From positions 139,704,351-139,768,350 of the forward strand of contig CP136062.1 of the NCBI GenBank assembly GCA_032622095.1: DNA of 64,000 nt, read 5' to 3'. Position numbers and translations under genes: made by a program. This DNA comes from Siphonodentalium dalli (lineage: Eukaryota; Mollusca; Scaphopoda; Gadilida; Siphonodentaliidae). This document shows positions 46,203-57,641 of the stretch, one piece after another. The first letter of the stretch is position 1. Every line of letters starts with the position of its first letter. The notes below the pieces were generated by a model, which worked only from the letters and a program-made list of their open reading frames with translations, did no database searches and was not told the origin of the DNA.

Positions 46203-47282
46203 CTAGCAGGTTAGCCCGCCTCTGGCGGCATTCGTCCCATGGCTTTGTTTCAGAAACATGACATTTTTGTAATTATTTTGTTTTTATTTATTTTTGTTTT
46301 TTATTTTTGAATATGAATTTAATGTTTTTTAAATTTAATATATTTTGTTTCTGAATTGTTTTTTTATTGTTAATTTTTTTTAATTTTAAATTGTTTTAAT
46401 TAAATTGTAAATTGTTTTATTTAATTTTTTTGTTTCTGGCGGAAAAATTTACCCGTAGAAATCCCCCCCCCCCCCCCCCCCCCCTTCCTAGGAACGACAG
46501 ACAACGCATTCTTTGTTTCGCGAAATCTCTCTACGATAACATTGCATTGAATTTAAAACAAACGCTTCCCGTCGGGAAATCTGTCTTCAGGTCGTTGTTG
46601 TTGGCATCACGGCTCCCCGAAAACTCTCACATTGCCGAAAACGTGTATTTAGTAATATCGTTGTTGTTGATATTTACGGCTTGGGGGCTATTTTCTTATT
46701 TAGCAAGTTTGAGCTCAATCGGTTAGAGTCTATAAAGGACACACTCATATATATGACACTTCCCGTAGGTAGCAAGTTTGAGCTCAATCGGCATTCCCTG
46801 GAATTTCCCGTAGATTGGCAGATTCCAGTAGCTTTATAACGGTATATCTGGGGGAGAAATCTGATGCTATATTCGTGATTATCTGGGATGATTTCTGTAT
46901 ATACCGAAGGTATATACTGTAAAACAGAGCGCGCCATCCGTGCTCGCAGGGAATAAATTTCGAGCGATAACGTTTGCGTTCCCGTATAACTCTGCAGATG
47001 CGAATAACGTTGAATGGGAAACAGACGCTCTTTATAGAGATGCGTCATAAACAAACGCTCATTAAATAATCACTTGATTAACCCCCGCCGTGCCTTTGCG
47101 GTGATTTGAGATTGGAGAACGGGTGCTCTGAGCTTCTCTAAACCGCGACTACGGCGGGTGTCAGTGGGATTTGACACTTAAATACGAAATTTGATCTCAA
47201 TCTGTACACGCGTTTTGGATTCTATGAAGTACACACACACACACACACACATATATACGAAGTCTCAAAATATATAGTATAG
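46203..47282 (-). mobile_element. Helitron-like unit, 1,080 bp (chain unit 3)
   Basis: Minus strand: 5' TCTATACTATATATTTTGAG at 47,282; 3' GCCGCCAGAGGCGGGCTAAC, CTG, CTAG at 46,203-46,206. Nearly identical to unit 5 (48,605-49,688), offset 2,402 bp; they differ mainly in a C-run (46,464-46,482 versus 48,866-48,876) and the (CA)n length. Confidence 0.9.
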
Positions 47283-48604
47283 ACTAGCAGGTTAGCCCGC
47301 CACCGGCGGCTTGTCCGAAACATGACATTTTTTTAATATATTTTTTTAATTTTTAGCTCCACGCGTTTCAATAAGAAAAATTTGTACCCGGTAGCTCCAC
47401 CCGTTTCCGAGATCTGGTCTGCGCATGCGCGAAGCTGGCGTCGCACGGACTCGGCGACCCGATAAAATTTGTACCCGGCGCAAGATACATTCACATAGCA
47501 AATTTCAAGTCGATAGCTCCACCCGTTTCCGAGATCTCGTCTGTGCATGCGCTGCACGGGCGTCGCACGGGCTCGGCGACCCGATAAAATTTGTACCCGG
47601 CGCAAGATACATTCACATACCAAATTTCAAGTCGATAGCTCCACCCGTTTCCGATATCTCGTCTGCGCATGCGCTGCACGGGCGTCGCACGGGCTCGCCA
47701 ATACGACAGCGACGACCACCTGGTCAAACTACACTCACGTAACAAGTTTCGTCCCGATCGGTCGAGGTGTTGGTATCTGATGCAAAAGACGAAATTGTGA
47801 GTGTTGGTCAAATAGTCCCCGCCGTGAACCTCATCGTCGCAAAGAGCGGACAGTCAATTAACCCCGTTGTGAACCTCAATCACCAACGCGACGTAAACAT
47901 GTGTTGCGTTCTAAAAATAGGAAAGCATTTTCTCTCTGCATAATTCTGCAGATGCTAATAACGTTGTTCCCCGTAGGTAGCAATATCGTTGTTGTTGATA
48001 TTTACGGCTTGGGGGCTATTTTCTCATTTAGCAAGTTTGAGCTCAATCGGTTCGAGTCTATAAAGGACACACTCATATATATGACACTTCCCGTGGGTAG
48101 CAAGTTTGAGCTCAATCGGCATTCCCTGGAATTTCCCGTAGATTGGCAGATTCCAGTAGCTTTTTATAACGGTATATCTGGGGAGAAATCTGATGCTATA
48201 TTCGTGATTATCTGGGATGATTTCGGTATATAACTATATACTGTAAAAACAAAGCGCGCCATCCGTGCTCGCAGGGTTGGTCAGAAACAAATGTTTTTTA
48301 AATTTAATGTATGTTCCGTATATCTCTCTGCAGATGCAAATAGCGTTGAATGGCAAACAGACGCTCTTTATAGAGATGCGTCAAAAACAAACGCTCATTA
48401 AATAATCACTTGATTAACCCACGCCGTGCCTTTGCGGTGATTTGAGATTGGAGAACGGGTGCTCTGAGCTTTTCTAAACTGCGACCACGGTCGTGTCGCT
48501 GGGATTTGACACTTACATAGGAAGTTTGAGCTCAATCTGTACACGCGTTTTGTATTCTATGAAGTACACACACACACATATACGAAGTCTCAAAATATAT
48601 AGTA
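47283..48604 (-). mobile_element. Helitron-like unit, 1,322 bp (chain unit 4)
   Basis: Minus strand: 5' TACTATATATTTTGAG at 48,604; 3' GCCGCCGGTGGCGGGCTAAC, CTG, CTAG at 47,283. The 5' part matches unit 2; the 3' part holds three of the 121-bp AGATCTCGGAAACGGGT repeats seen at 26,773-27,235, so it is a mosaic of two families. Confidence 0.88.
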
Positions 48605-49616
48605 CTAGCAGGTTAGCCCGCCACTGGCGGCATTCGTCCCATGGCTTTGTTTCAGAAACATGACATTTTTGTAATTATTTTGTTTTTATTTATTTTTGTT
48701 TTTTATTTTTGAATATGAATTTAATGTTTTTTAAATTTAATATATTTTGTTTCTGAATTGTTTTTTTATTGTTAATTTTTTTTAATTTTAAATTGTTTTA
48801 ATTAAATTGTAAATTGTTTTATTTAATTTTTTTGTTTCTGGCGGAAAAATTTACCCGTAGAAATCCCCCCCCCCCCCTTCCTAGGAACGACAGACAACGC
48901 ATTCTTTGTTTCGCGAAATCTCTCTACGATAACATTGCATTGAATTTAAAACAAACGCTTCCCGTCGGGAAATCTGTTTTCAGGTCGTTGTTGTTGGCAT
49001 CACGGCTCCCCGAAAACTCTCACATTGCCGAAAACGTGTATTTAGTAATATCGTTGTTGTTGATATTTACGGCTTGGGGGCTATTTTCTTATTTAGCAAG
49101 TTTGAGCTCAATCGGTTAGAGTCTATAAAGGACACACTCATATATATGACACTTCCCGTAGGTAGCAAGTTTGAGCTCAATCGGCATTCCCTGGAATTTC
49201 CCGTAGATTGGCAGATTCCAGTAGCTTTATAACGGTATATCTGGGGAGAAATCTGATGCTATATTCGTGATTATCTGGGATGATTTCTGTATATACCGAA
49301 GGTATATACTGTAAAACAGAGCGCGCCATCCGTGCTCGCAGGGAATAAATTTCGAGCGATAACGTTTGCGTTCCCGTATAACTCTGCAGATGCGAATAAC
49401 GTTGAATGGGAAACAGACGCTCTTTATAGAGATGCGTCATAAACAAACGCTCATTAAATAATCACTTGATTAACCCCCGCCGTGCCTTTGCGGTGATTTG
49501 AGATTGGAGAACGGGTGCTCTGAGCTTCTCTAAACCGCGACTACGGCGGTGTCGGTGGGATTTGACACTTAAATACGAAATTTGATCTCAATCTGTACAC
49601 GCGTTTTGGATTCTAT

Positions 49617-49662
<46 letters not shown>

Positions 49663-49688
49663 CGAAGTCTCAAAATATATAGTATAGA
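48605..49688 (-). mobile_element. Helitron-like unit, 1,084 bp (chain unit 5)
   Basis: Minus strand: A|TCTATACTATATATTTTGAG at about 49,688 inside a (TCTA)n run; 3' GCCGCCAGTGGCGGGCTAAC, CTG, CTAG at 48,605-48,608. It includes (CA)n at 49,620-49,656. This is the outer 5' end of the five-unit chain. Confidence 0.9.
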
Positions 49689-49699
49689 TAGATAGATAG

Positions 49700-50216
49700 A
49701 TGACGATGTGTGTTGCCAATATGGATATAATATTTGTAAAAAAAAATAACCACTTTGAGCAAGATTATTGTCCATTTCTATTACACCCTATCGGAGTGTT
49801 TCACATGACATTAATGTGTTCGTCATTACGGACCTTGTGCCATCGTGGAAAGAGATAACTCGGGGCTGCAATCGGTTTTACTGTTGGCGTGTCGATAAAT
49901 TCATTAACACATACGTGTCATTCTGTATATGGATAAGGTGAAATTGTGTTATTGCTGAAAGACAGAAGTCGGGTCCGCGCAACCAGTTGTAGGAATAAGG
50001 GAGCTAAATGTGTTCCGGAGTCGGGGAGCGAGTATACCGTGGAATGCGAATGACTCTCCCACTTCCGGTTGTAATGGCGGTTAGCGGATGAAAAATTGTT
50101 AGCGGACATTTCTCGTTTCTATTGTTTATTGTGTGCAGTAAGCTTGTTTCTTCCACTAGTGTTGTAACTGGATATTCGCTAATTGGACTGGGATTACTCG
50201 CGAGAAGGTAGGATCA
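49700..50216 (+). other. LINE 5' UTR-like leader
   Basis: No open frame. A short stretch (GTGTCATTCTGTATATGGAT at about 49,916) resembles 62,427-62,455, so part of it is a dispersed repeat. It ends just before the ORF1 ATG at 50,217. Confidence 0.45.
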
Positions 50217-51432
50217 TGCCAAATTCAAAAATCCAGAGGAAATTGACACTATCGTTCGAGAAAAACCGATACCTGAGCCATGACACTGTAATTAGGTCAC
50301 TGGAAAAAAGTCGTCGCATTGAGCAGTGTTGAGTGCCATTAGAGGCGTCCAGCTTACTGAGACCCATTGTTTTATTACAGTGAACAGCCCAGATACCAAA
50401 AATGAAATAATTAACTCTGGCCTTCAGATATTCAGAAACTTTGTTCGGCCGGTAGATGTTGATAGCCAATCTCTACATGTCACAGTCAGGGACGGCCCAA
50501 TTAAGATGGACGATATATTTATTGTTGATGTACTTTCACCTTATGGCCAAATAGTTGAGGACAGTTTGAAAAGGGCTCTGATAAACGGGACTACCAAAGA
50601 CAGCTGGACCCGATATCTTCTATTGATTCCCGGGACGGGATGTGATGAAATTCCACACAAGCTGGTCGTGGACAATTATACATTGAAAGTTATTTCAAAC
50701 AAGACTAAAGTGCCCTGGAAGGAATGCAACGATCAACACTTCCCGAATACAGTGTGCAATCAGTCACGCGACAAGCCTGTGTCATGTTCACGCTTTTTTT
50801 TGCGATCACAACTCACTGACGTGTTCAAACGATGTTGTGTGTCGATTTTGCAAGATGAGTTGTCACGTGGTTGCTAGGTGTGCAATGTGCCAGCGTGGGA
50901 ATGATGAGTACACTAATCGACTATCTAATAATTACCAGTACGGCGGGAACTGGAACCGCAGAAATGATGAGTACACTAATCGATTGTACAATGATTACCG
51001 ATACGGCGGGAACGAGAACCGCGATCCATCAAAGGAACTAATCAACGGTAAACCAGACTCCCAACAAGTCGACAGCTCCGCTCGCGATTCGCCGAATCAT
51101 GACGTCACAAAAAGCAACGTAAACATTGTGGTTGACACAGTAATATTGGGCGCAAGCAATTGTGCTGGACTCCCGATTACAAAACCCAATATAAAGCTGT
51201 ACGCGTTCTCTGGTGCATGTTATCGCGACATTGACAAACTATTGAAAATGGTGTCTCAAGACATTGACAATAAACTTGTATCTACTGTCATTGTGCATTT
51301 GGGCACAAATGACATTGTCCACGAGAAAGGCAACTCAACTCCCGCTATTGGATATATTCCAGAAGCATTGGCTGAAATTCGCAAATTGTTTGAAAGGGCG
51401 TGTGTTAAACTGCACCGAGGAAGGGACGCAGT
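50217..51432 (+). pseudogene. LINE ORF1, N-terminal part: RRM-like, CCHC knuckle, start of SGNH esterase
   Basis: ATG at 50,217 opens MPNSKIQRKLTLSFEKNRYL, then a frameshift near 50,328 leads to VLSAIRGVQLTETHCFITVN, DDIFIVDVLSPYG and TRYLLLIPGTG, a pattern seen in mollusc LINE ORF1 proteins with an RRM-like fold. After a second shift at the T8 run (50,793-50,800) comes CRFCKMSCHVVARC, a CX2CX4HX4C zinc knuckle (about 50,840-50,881). A linker with two copies of NDEYTNRL follows, then the SGNH/GDSL hydrolase start: VILGASNCAGL (block I), FSGACYRDI and VIVHLGTND (block III, about 51,290). Esterase domains are established in CR1-type ORF1. The domain lacks its C-terminal block here; that block appears at 55.6 kb. 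Confidence 0.8.
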
Positions 51433-51558
51433 ATGCGCGCACAGGACCACAACAAGAAAACCATAGTCAGAAATGGTAACGCCACCAAGATTATAGTATT
51501 ACATATAAATAGAAATTATAAAAAATACATAAAATATTTTGATAACAATTACGTTTAA
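51432..51558 (+). repeat. Dispersed repeat interrupting the esterase
   Basis: AAGAAAACCATAGTCAGAAA, TGGTAACGCC and AAATAGAAATTATA match the minus strand of 32,380-32,520. It starts where the esterase homology stops. Confidence 0.6.
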
Positions 51559-52199
51559 AGAGGTACTGTACACAAAGATAGGCGATTTTTTTATTTACTC
51601 CCATTGAAATAACTTTCAAGTTAGATGGTGTTCGTGTTATATGAGTTTCGTATAAACCTAATTTAGCGAAGAAAATATTGATCTTGGAAACAAAATATTA
51701 CGATTTCAAACTACGCGCCATGTTTTTGACCTTCACCGGAGAAGACGCAGGTCGCAGGAAGAACCGGAAGTTCATTACTCACAGCTTCGATTGATGTATT
51801 CAATCTCTTCCGTCCAACAATCTCACTCCCTATAAAATACTTGACGCTTTATGACTCTTGTTTCTTTCTCCTTTTTTCCGAATCGGTTATAACGGGCCTT
51901 CTTTTGCAGGTAACATGTTTTGTTTGCAACTCAATAATGTTCGCGAACGGCCGTCGATAAAAGACACGCAACATATGCGATTTCAAGAACGGTAACTCGT
52001 AATGGCATAATTCTCCATTTTATGACTCCAGCCATAAATGAATTATATTAAATAATTCAATTTTACTTTTATGATAGCCTGTTAACCGGAACGTTTTCAG
52101 TAGACATCGTCGACTCAAATGAGTTATTTTATAATATAATATTCATATTAGATCGCTATTGTCACCGGGAATTTATTGAAATTGGGGTACAGTACCCCT
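51559..52199. mobile_element. 641-bp piggyBac-type MITE
   Basis: AGAGGTACTGTAC at the left, GTACAGTACCCCT at the right, TTAA on both sides (51,555-51,558; 52,200-52,203). It shares the end sequence and the inner hairpin TTTATGACTCCAGCCATAAA with 35,037-35,627. Confidence 0.88.
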
Positions 52200-52203
52200 T
52201 TAA

Positions 52204-53124
52204 ACAAGTATTCCTTCAAATTATTACTAACAAAGCAAGTAAACGACTGTGGGGTCACTCAACAGATTATAAAGACTTGGACTTAGTATACTGTAAATAC
52301 TAAAATTTAAATGAAATAATTAAAAGATAAAATTTAGCAAGTAGTAAAAGTTAATTTTCTCATTTTTTTTTTTTTGGTTAAATAAAGCAATAATTTAAAT
52401 GTAACATTTGGTTTAAAAAAAATGATTGACCGTGGTTCTTCCAATAATTGCGCGACTGACCTGGTCAATTGTTCTTAAGAAGTTGTTTTGAGAATTACTA
52501 TGGAGGGAAATAGTTATGGCTGTGGCTTCGCAAGTAATTAACTTGGTGACGTGATGTTAACAAATCTGAACTCCAGTAAACCAAGGACGCTCCATACCAA
52601 ATATAAGGTAAATTAATAATTCTTTAGAAGTTGTTTTAAGATTTACTATGGAGGGAAAGAATTGTGGTGCTGGCTTCGCAACTATTTGACCTCATTGTAA
52701 CAAATATAAATATTAGTCACTCAGGCATGTGTCTATTCTGTATATCAAGTTATTGGGTCTTACGTGTCTTGAGATGTCTAAATAGTTTTCGATGGACAGA
52801 TCGCACAAGGGACCCACGCCAATCTTCTCTGTTGTGATTCCAATTGTTGGCTTATTAAATATGCACATATGCTTAAGATACAGTCGCGCGCGAAGCACGC
52901 TCCCGTAAGTCGGGTTTTGGATCCCAGTTAATGAAAATATCATTGAAATAATCAATTTCCCCCAATAAACATCCATATATTCAATATACATGTTTTGGAG
53001 CAGAATTAGGCAGTCCATATTGGACGCCATCATGGAATTTATTTTGTTTTGTTTGAATTTTCACACATATTTATTAGTTATGTGGATGGAGTTCTCATTA
53101 AACCTCACATCCTTATATTGGTTA
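52204..53124. repeat. Repeat-derived filler inside the LINE
   Basis: 52,470-52,720 contains two diverged units of the 156-bp repeat of 14.2-15.6 kb (ACTATGGAGGGAAA-AGTTATGG, CTTCGCAA-TATTTGACCT). The rest is AT-rich and unassigned. Confidence 0.5.
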
Positions 53125-53604
53125 CAGTAATGCCCAAAGTAATTGACCACTTAACCACATCAGACTTATTGGTAATTTTTCAGGATTTAAAATCCTGAAA
53201 AATTACCAATAATTCTGCTGTGGTTAAGTGGTCAATTACTTTGAACATTACTGTATGAGGATTGAGTTATCATTAAACCTCAAATCCTTATATTGGTTAC
53301 AGTAATGCCCAAAGTAATTGACCACTTAACCACAGCAGAATTATGGGTATTTTTTCAGCATTTAAAATCCTGATAAATTACCCATTATTCTGCTGTGCTT
53401 AAGTGGTCAATTACTTTGAACATTACTGTATGAGGATTGAGTTATCATTAAACCTCAAATCCTTATATTGGTTACAGTAATGCCCAAAGTAATTGACCAC
53501 TTAACCACAGCATAATTATGGGTAATTTTTCAGGATTTAAAATCATGAAAAAAATAACCATAATTTTGCTGTGGTTAAGTGATCAATTACTTTGGACATT
53601 ACTG
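53125..53604. mobile_element. Three tandem copies of the 129-bp mariner-like MITE
   Basis: Hairpins at 53,125-53,253, 53,300-53,428 and 53,475-53,604 each start CAGTAATGCCCAAAGTAATT and end with the mirror; each is flanked by TA. The 175-bp period includes a 46-bp spacer (TGAGGATTGAGTTATCATTA and AACCTCAAATCCTTATATTG), so the MITE plus its flank was amplified as a unit. Same family as 3,498-3,626. Confidence 0.9.
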
Positions 53605-55095
53605 TATGTAGATGGAGTTAAACCTCACAACAGTTTGTTGGGGATTTGGACCTTGACTTGGGACCTTTGGTTTTTAACGCAACAAATGCGCGTACACCTT
53701 ATACACAAATTTCTTATGTAACCAGAGTTTTTCTTGGATAAGATGAGTTTGAAGCCTGCTTACATTTCAAAATGTTGTCAGTTTTGTATTCTCTGCAGCG
53801 GAACTCGACGCATTGAAGCAAAAGTTACAAGAGATAAAATGTGTACGTAATGAGACTATAATACAAATGAAAAAATAAATTCAGGGAGGGGTGGGCGATA
53901 CAGGGAACTAAGGGTTGAACCGATATAAATTTATAGAGCGATAATGACCAATGTTGACATATTATGCATCTCAACTCTACTGAACATTGCAACAAGGATA
54001 TAAAATAGGGGGTGTCAGAATCTTAGTCATCTCTTTATACATGTAGTGCCAGAATAGTCATTTATGGACTTCTATAAGATGTTGGGGTTGGTACGTTATA
54101 TGGACTCGGAGAAAAAGGTGTTCGTACCGATGAACTGACATAAATTAGTGGAGTGATGTTGCCATGTAATGTATCGCGACTGTACTAAAGCAGCAATGAC
54201 ATAAAATGGGGGGGGGGGGTATGCAATTATCTCTATCTCTATAGATTGGCACCAGGATTATATAGAAAGGAATAGCAATTGATATACGTATACGGTATAC
54301 TATAGTAATAACATAGACATATAAGTAGAAGTATCACGCGATAAAATATTAAGTAACGTGACTATAGCGATAAAAAAATTAAATAAATTGGTCCGGGATT
54401 AGAGGTTGGGTTGGTTATATGTGGATAATTGGATATGGAATTCATACCGATGAAACGATACAAATTAGTGGAGCGATAAAGACCAATGTTGACACTTAGT
54501 CAGGCTACGCGGGAGAAAATAGGGGTTGATACGATAGGCCGAAATAAATTTGTCGGGTGATAATGACCAATGTTGATGTATAAAGTAACGCGACTGTACT
54601 GTCACACAATTATCAGATATAACGGTTAAATATGGACTCCAGTGCCCAATATGGAACAGCTCAGAAAACATTTGCACGGCCCTAAAATTTATTTAACAAG
54701 GCAATTGGCATCTGCCATATACAAATCGATTTATGTCGATAAATCTCTTATTTTTCAAAATGTTTAGCTCACACTTGGTGTGTGTGAGTGGGATACTTAT
54801 ATATTCCTAAAATGACAGGGTACAGCACGTAATTATTTTTTAGATCATCATCGAGTACTGAGTAGACGCATTTTATAAACAGGCTTTTGTCAATTGCCAT
54901 TTTGGTCAAACTAAACCCCTTTCGTCAGGGACAGCAGATCCAAATAGTAGCTAAGATGTATTTAGATAGAATTATCAAAAGAATTTGACCGATTCGGGTG
55001 CATTTTAAGAGAATCGAATGGAGAAATCTTGGTGATAATTCCAGAAAATAAAGATGGCGGAGAATCACAATGAAACTACCCACAATTCACTTCAA
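53605..55095. other. Unassigned DNA inside the LINE interruption
   Basis: Phrases such as AAATTAGTGGAG-GAT and GACCAATGTTGAC recur loosely between 53,900 and 54,580, suggesting a very diverged repeat. A G-run sits at about 54,209. No gene. Confidence 0.35.
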
Positions 55096-55555
55096 GGGGT
55101 TCCCAATGGGTTACACATTATTTTCAGTCTATCAAATTATTTATATTTCAAAAACAAGTTACTTTAAGTTTACACTTTCAGCCTATCCTGACTATCGATA
55201 CGATTTATCATATTTTCATAAACATATTATACACCGGTGGCGTTAACTTTACAATTTCGGCATCTACGTGATTCTATCGGTACGATTGAGTAATGGTACA
55301 AAACAAAATGTCCAAGAATACGACAGGGGCTCCCAATGGGTTATATATTATTTTCAGTCTATCAAATTATTTATATTTTCAACAACATATTATTACACCG
55401 ATGACTTTAAGTTTACAATTTCAGCCTGTCCTGACTCTATCGATACGATTTATCATATTTTCATAAACATATTATACACCGGTGGCGTTAACTTTACAAT
55501 TTCGGCATCTACGTGATTCCATCGGTACGATTGAGTAATGTACAAAAAATCTCCA
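55096..55555. repeat. Direct duplication, about 229-bp period
   Basis: AGGGG-TCCCAATGGGTTA, TATTATTTTCAGTCTATCAA, GATACGATTTATCATATTTT and TACACCGGTGGCGTTAACTT occur twice in the same order. The second copy ends about 60 bp before esterase homology resumes. Confidence 0.8.
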
Positions 55556-55590
55556 AGAATACATTCGCCCTGTCCACCACACAATATCAA

Positions 55591-55896
55591 AATCACAGAA
55601 ACTAGATACACCACATGTGGCGTAATAACGCCGATATTCTGGTTAACCAATTTATTGAGTGGTCATGTAACCGAAAACCGTATTTAACGTACGTGGACAC
55701 CACTTCGCAGTTCTGGGAAGGTGACGGTGTTGCCAAAGCATTGTTTGGTGACGACGACCGGAACGGCCTTCACCTTAGTCCTAAAGGTAGAACGGAGTTG
55801 GCAGAATTGTTCATAGGCACAGCGTCCGGCAAGCGGGATAGAAGTCCCACGAACACTACCCCTGAGCAGATTAAGGCTGCCAAAAATGACATTTGA
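55591..55896 (+). pseudogene. LINE ORF1, C-terminal part of the SGNH esterase
   Basis: The frame containing NNADILVNQFIEWSCNRKPY, VDTTSQFWEGDGVAKALFGD and DDRNGLHLSPKGRTELAELF ends in TGA at 55,894. The D-x-x-H pair of SGNH block V (DRNGLHLS) and the preceding Y-x-Y-V-D strand are recognisable. This completes the domain begun near 51,130, so about 4.1 kb separates the two halves. The exact resumption point is unclear; a TAG lies in this frame at 55,603. Confidence 0.8.
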
Positions 55897-56092
55897 AATG
55901 GTAACAGTTGTATCCACCAAACATTTACCCAGTGTATGAATACTCCAAATTACTATTCACATTCGAAATCATTTAAATTCAACGATTCCACTGAATTCAA
56001 CGGTCGATATAATGCTACATTAATATATAATTCTCAAATAGCTTTTTGTCTCAACACCGAATGATATAACTGTTGATTCACATAACGCACCG

Positions 56093-57638
56093 TTGAATGA
56101 AGATTATACTTCGAATAAAGTTACCGTGAACACGGGTAGAACTATCAGGGGTGAACATGATGTTTTATTCGATAACCATAAATATACATGTACATGTACT
56201 TACTCTGAGCACATTTCAGGTTCCACAGGTAAGTCTATAAACCTCGTCGATGGTAATTATTACACTAACTCTCAGACGTCCGTGCGTGATAACGATGATG
56301 ACATTGTTGATGCCGAAGATGATGATGATGACGAGGAAATCGATGATGATGGTGTAGATGATGATTATACTCATGACTATGGCATAAATATATGGAGAGG
56401 TCTTGATATTTTATTCCAAGAAAATAATTATACATGTATTGACCCGCAACATTTCTCAGAAAATGAACACCTACATTCTCAAAAGTCTGTTTGTAATAAT
56501 GATTATGGTGAAGATAGCGACGAAGATGGTAATGATGATGATAATGATGATGGTGATGACGGTGATGATGACGGTGATGATGAGGGTGGTGATGATGAGG
56601 GTGGTGATGATGAGGGCGATAATGATGGTGGGGGTGATGACGACACTGGTAATGAGAATGACGATACTGGTGATGGTCCTGGTGATGATGATGATTATGA
56701 TGATGATGGTGGTGACGATGCTGACGATGTAGATGATGATGACGATGATATTGGTGGAACGAACAACCTTAGAATACTTTCGCTTAACGTGGGTGGTATA
56801 TTGAAACGCCTCAATTACCCAGAGTTCCTTTCTTTGATTATGAGATATGATGTGTTGTGTTTAACAGAGATTAAAGTGCATGCCACAGATGATTTACAAA
56901 TTCCTGGATTTGAGATAATCGCGAAGAAATGCAGACCGAATAATGTAACGCGCTCGGGGGAGGGGGGGGGGGGTATTAATAGCGATACGCGTCGGCTTGA
57001 ACCTGAAATCAAAAGTCATTAAAACTGACTTGAAATTTCTTTTGTGGGCTGATATATCTCTTTCAAATGGGTCACAACTTTTGTTGGGTAACGTTTATAT
57101 ACCACCAGAAAACACAAAGTACACAGACAACAACTGGGGCACATCTATTGAAAACGAGATTATTCAAATGAAGTCCTCGTATCCAAAAACAATGCTAGTT
57201 GGTGATTTTAATTCCCGAACAGCCGAACTTGAAGATTATGTAGATTTAGAATCATCGCAAGATGAATCCAATTATCTAACGACTTATTTACAGGCAACAA
57301 GAGACATGGTAATTTGTAAACGCGCATCGGAAGACCACGGGAGGCCCAACACCTATGGTTATCGACTGCTTCACCTAACCAAATTTACCAAAGAATATAT
57401 TATGAACGGACGGTTAGGAGCCGACAAGGGTATAGGAAAGAAAACATGTCGCGATGCCAGCGTCGTAGATTATGATTTAGGATCTGAGGATGTATTTGGG
57501 CTCATTAGTGGTTTTGAAATCCTTGAATTTTCTTGTCTCACGTCTGATGTCCACTGTGCTCTCGGTATCGAGATTAACAGTAGTCTATCGCACGAGCCAC
57601 TTGTATCTTCGTTTGATCACTTTGAATCGGAGGGATAA
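56093..57638 (+). pseudogene. LINE ORF2, acidic extension and AP-like endonuclease
   Basis: From the ATG at 56,093: two tandem copies of a segment with RG-D-LF, YTC and SQ-SV-N-D, each followed by an Asp-rich tract encoded by GATGAT/GGTGAT repeats (to about 56,755). Then the exonuclease-endonuclease-phosphatase fold starts: NNLRILSLNVGGIL (catalytic Asn), VLCLTEIK (catalytic Glu), GDFNSR (about 57,200), SDVHCAL (about 57,543; the usual SDH is SDVH). The frame changes inside a long G-run (56,956-56,973), and a TAA occurs at 57,636. The N-terminal half of this ORF is unlike ordinary CR1/L2 ORF2, which begins close to the endonuclease. Confidence 0.85.
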
Positions 57639-57641
57639 AGT

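Noticed and set aside
46412..49119. Two near-identical frames of about 100 codons starting at 46,412 and 48,814
   Set aside because: They are antisense to the Helitron units, pass through a C-run of different length in each, and are identical because the DNA is duplicated.
53125..53604. CRISPR-like pattern of repeats with regular spacing
   Set aside because: The repeats are 129-bp hairpins with identical spacers in eukaryotic-type DNA; it is a tandemly duplicated MITE.
56403..56732. Met-rich frame overlapping the acidic LINE extension
   Set aside because: It is the alternative reading of the GATGAT/GGTGAT trinucleotide tract (MMM instead of DDD).
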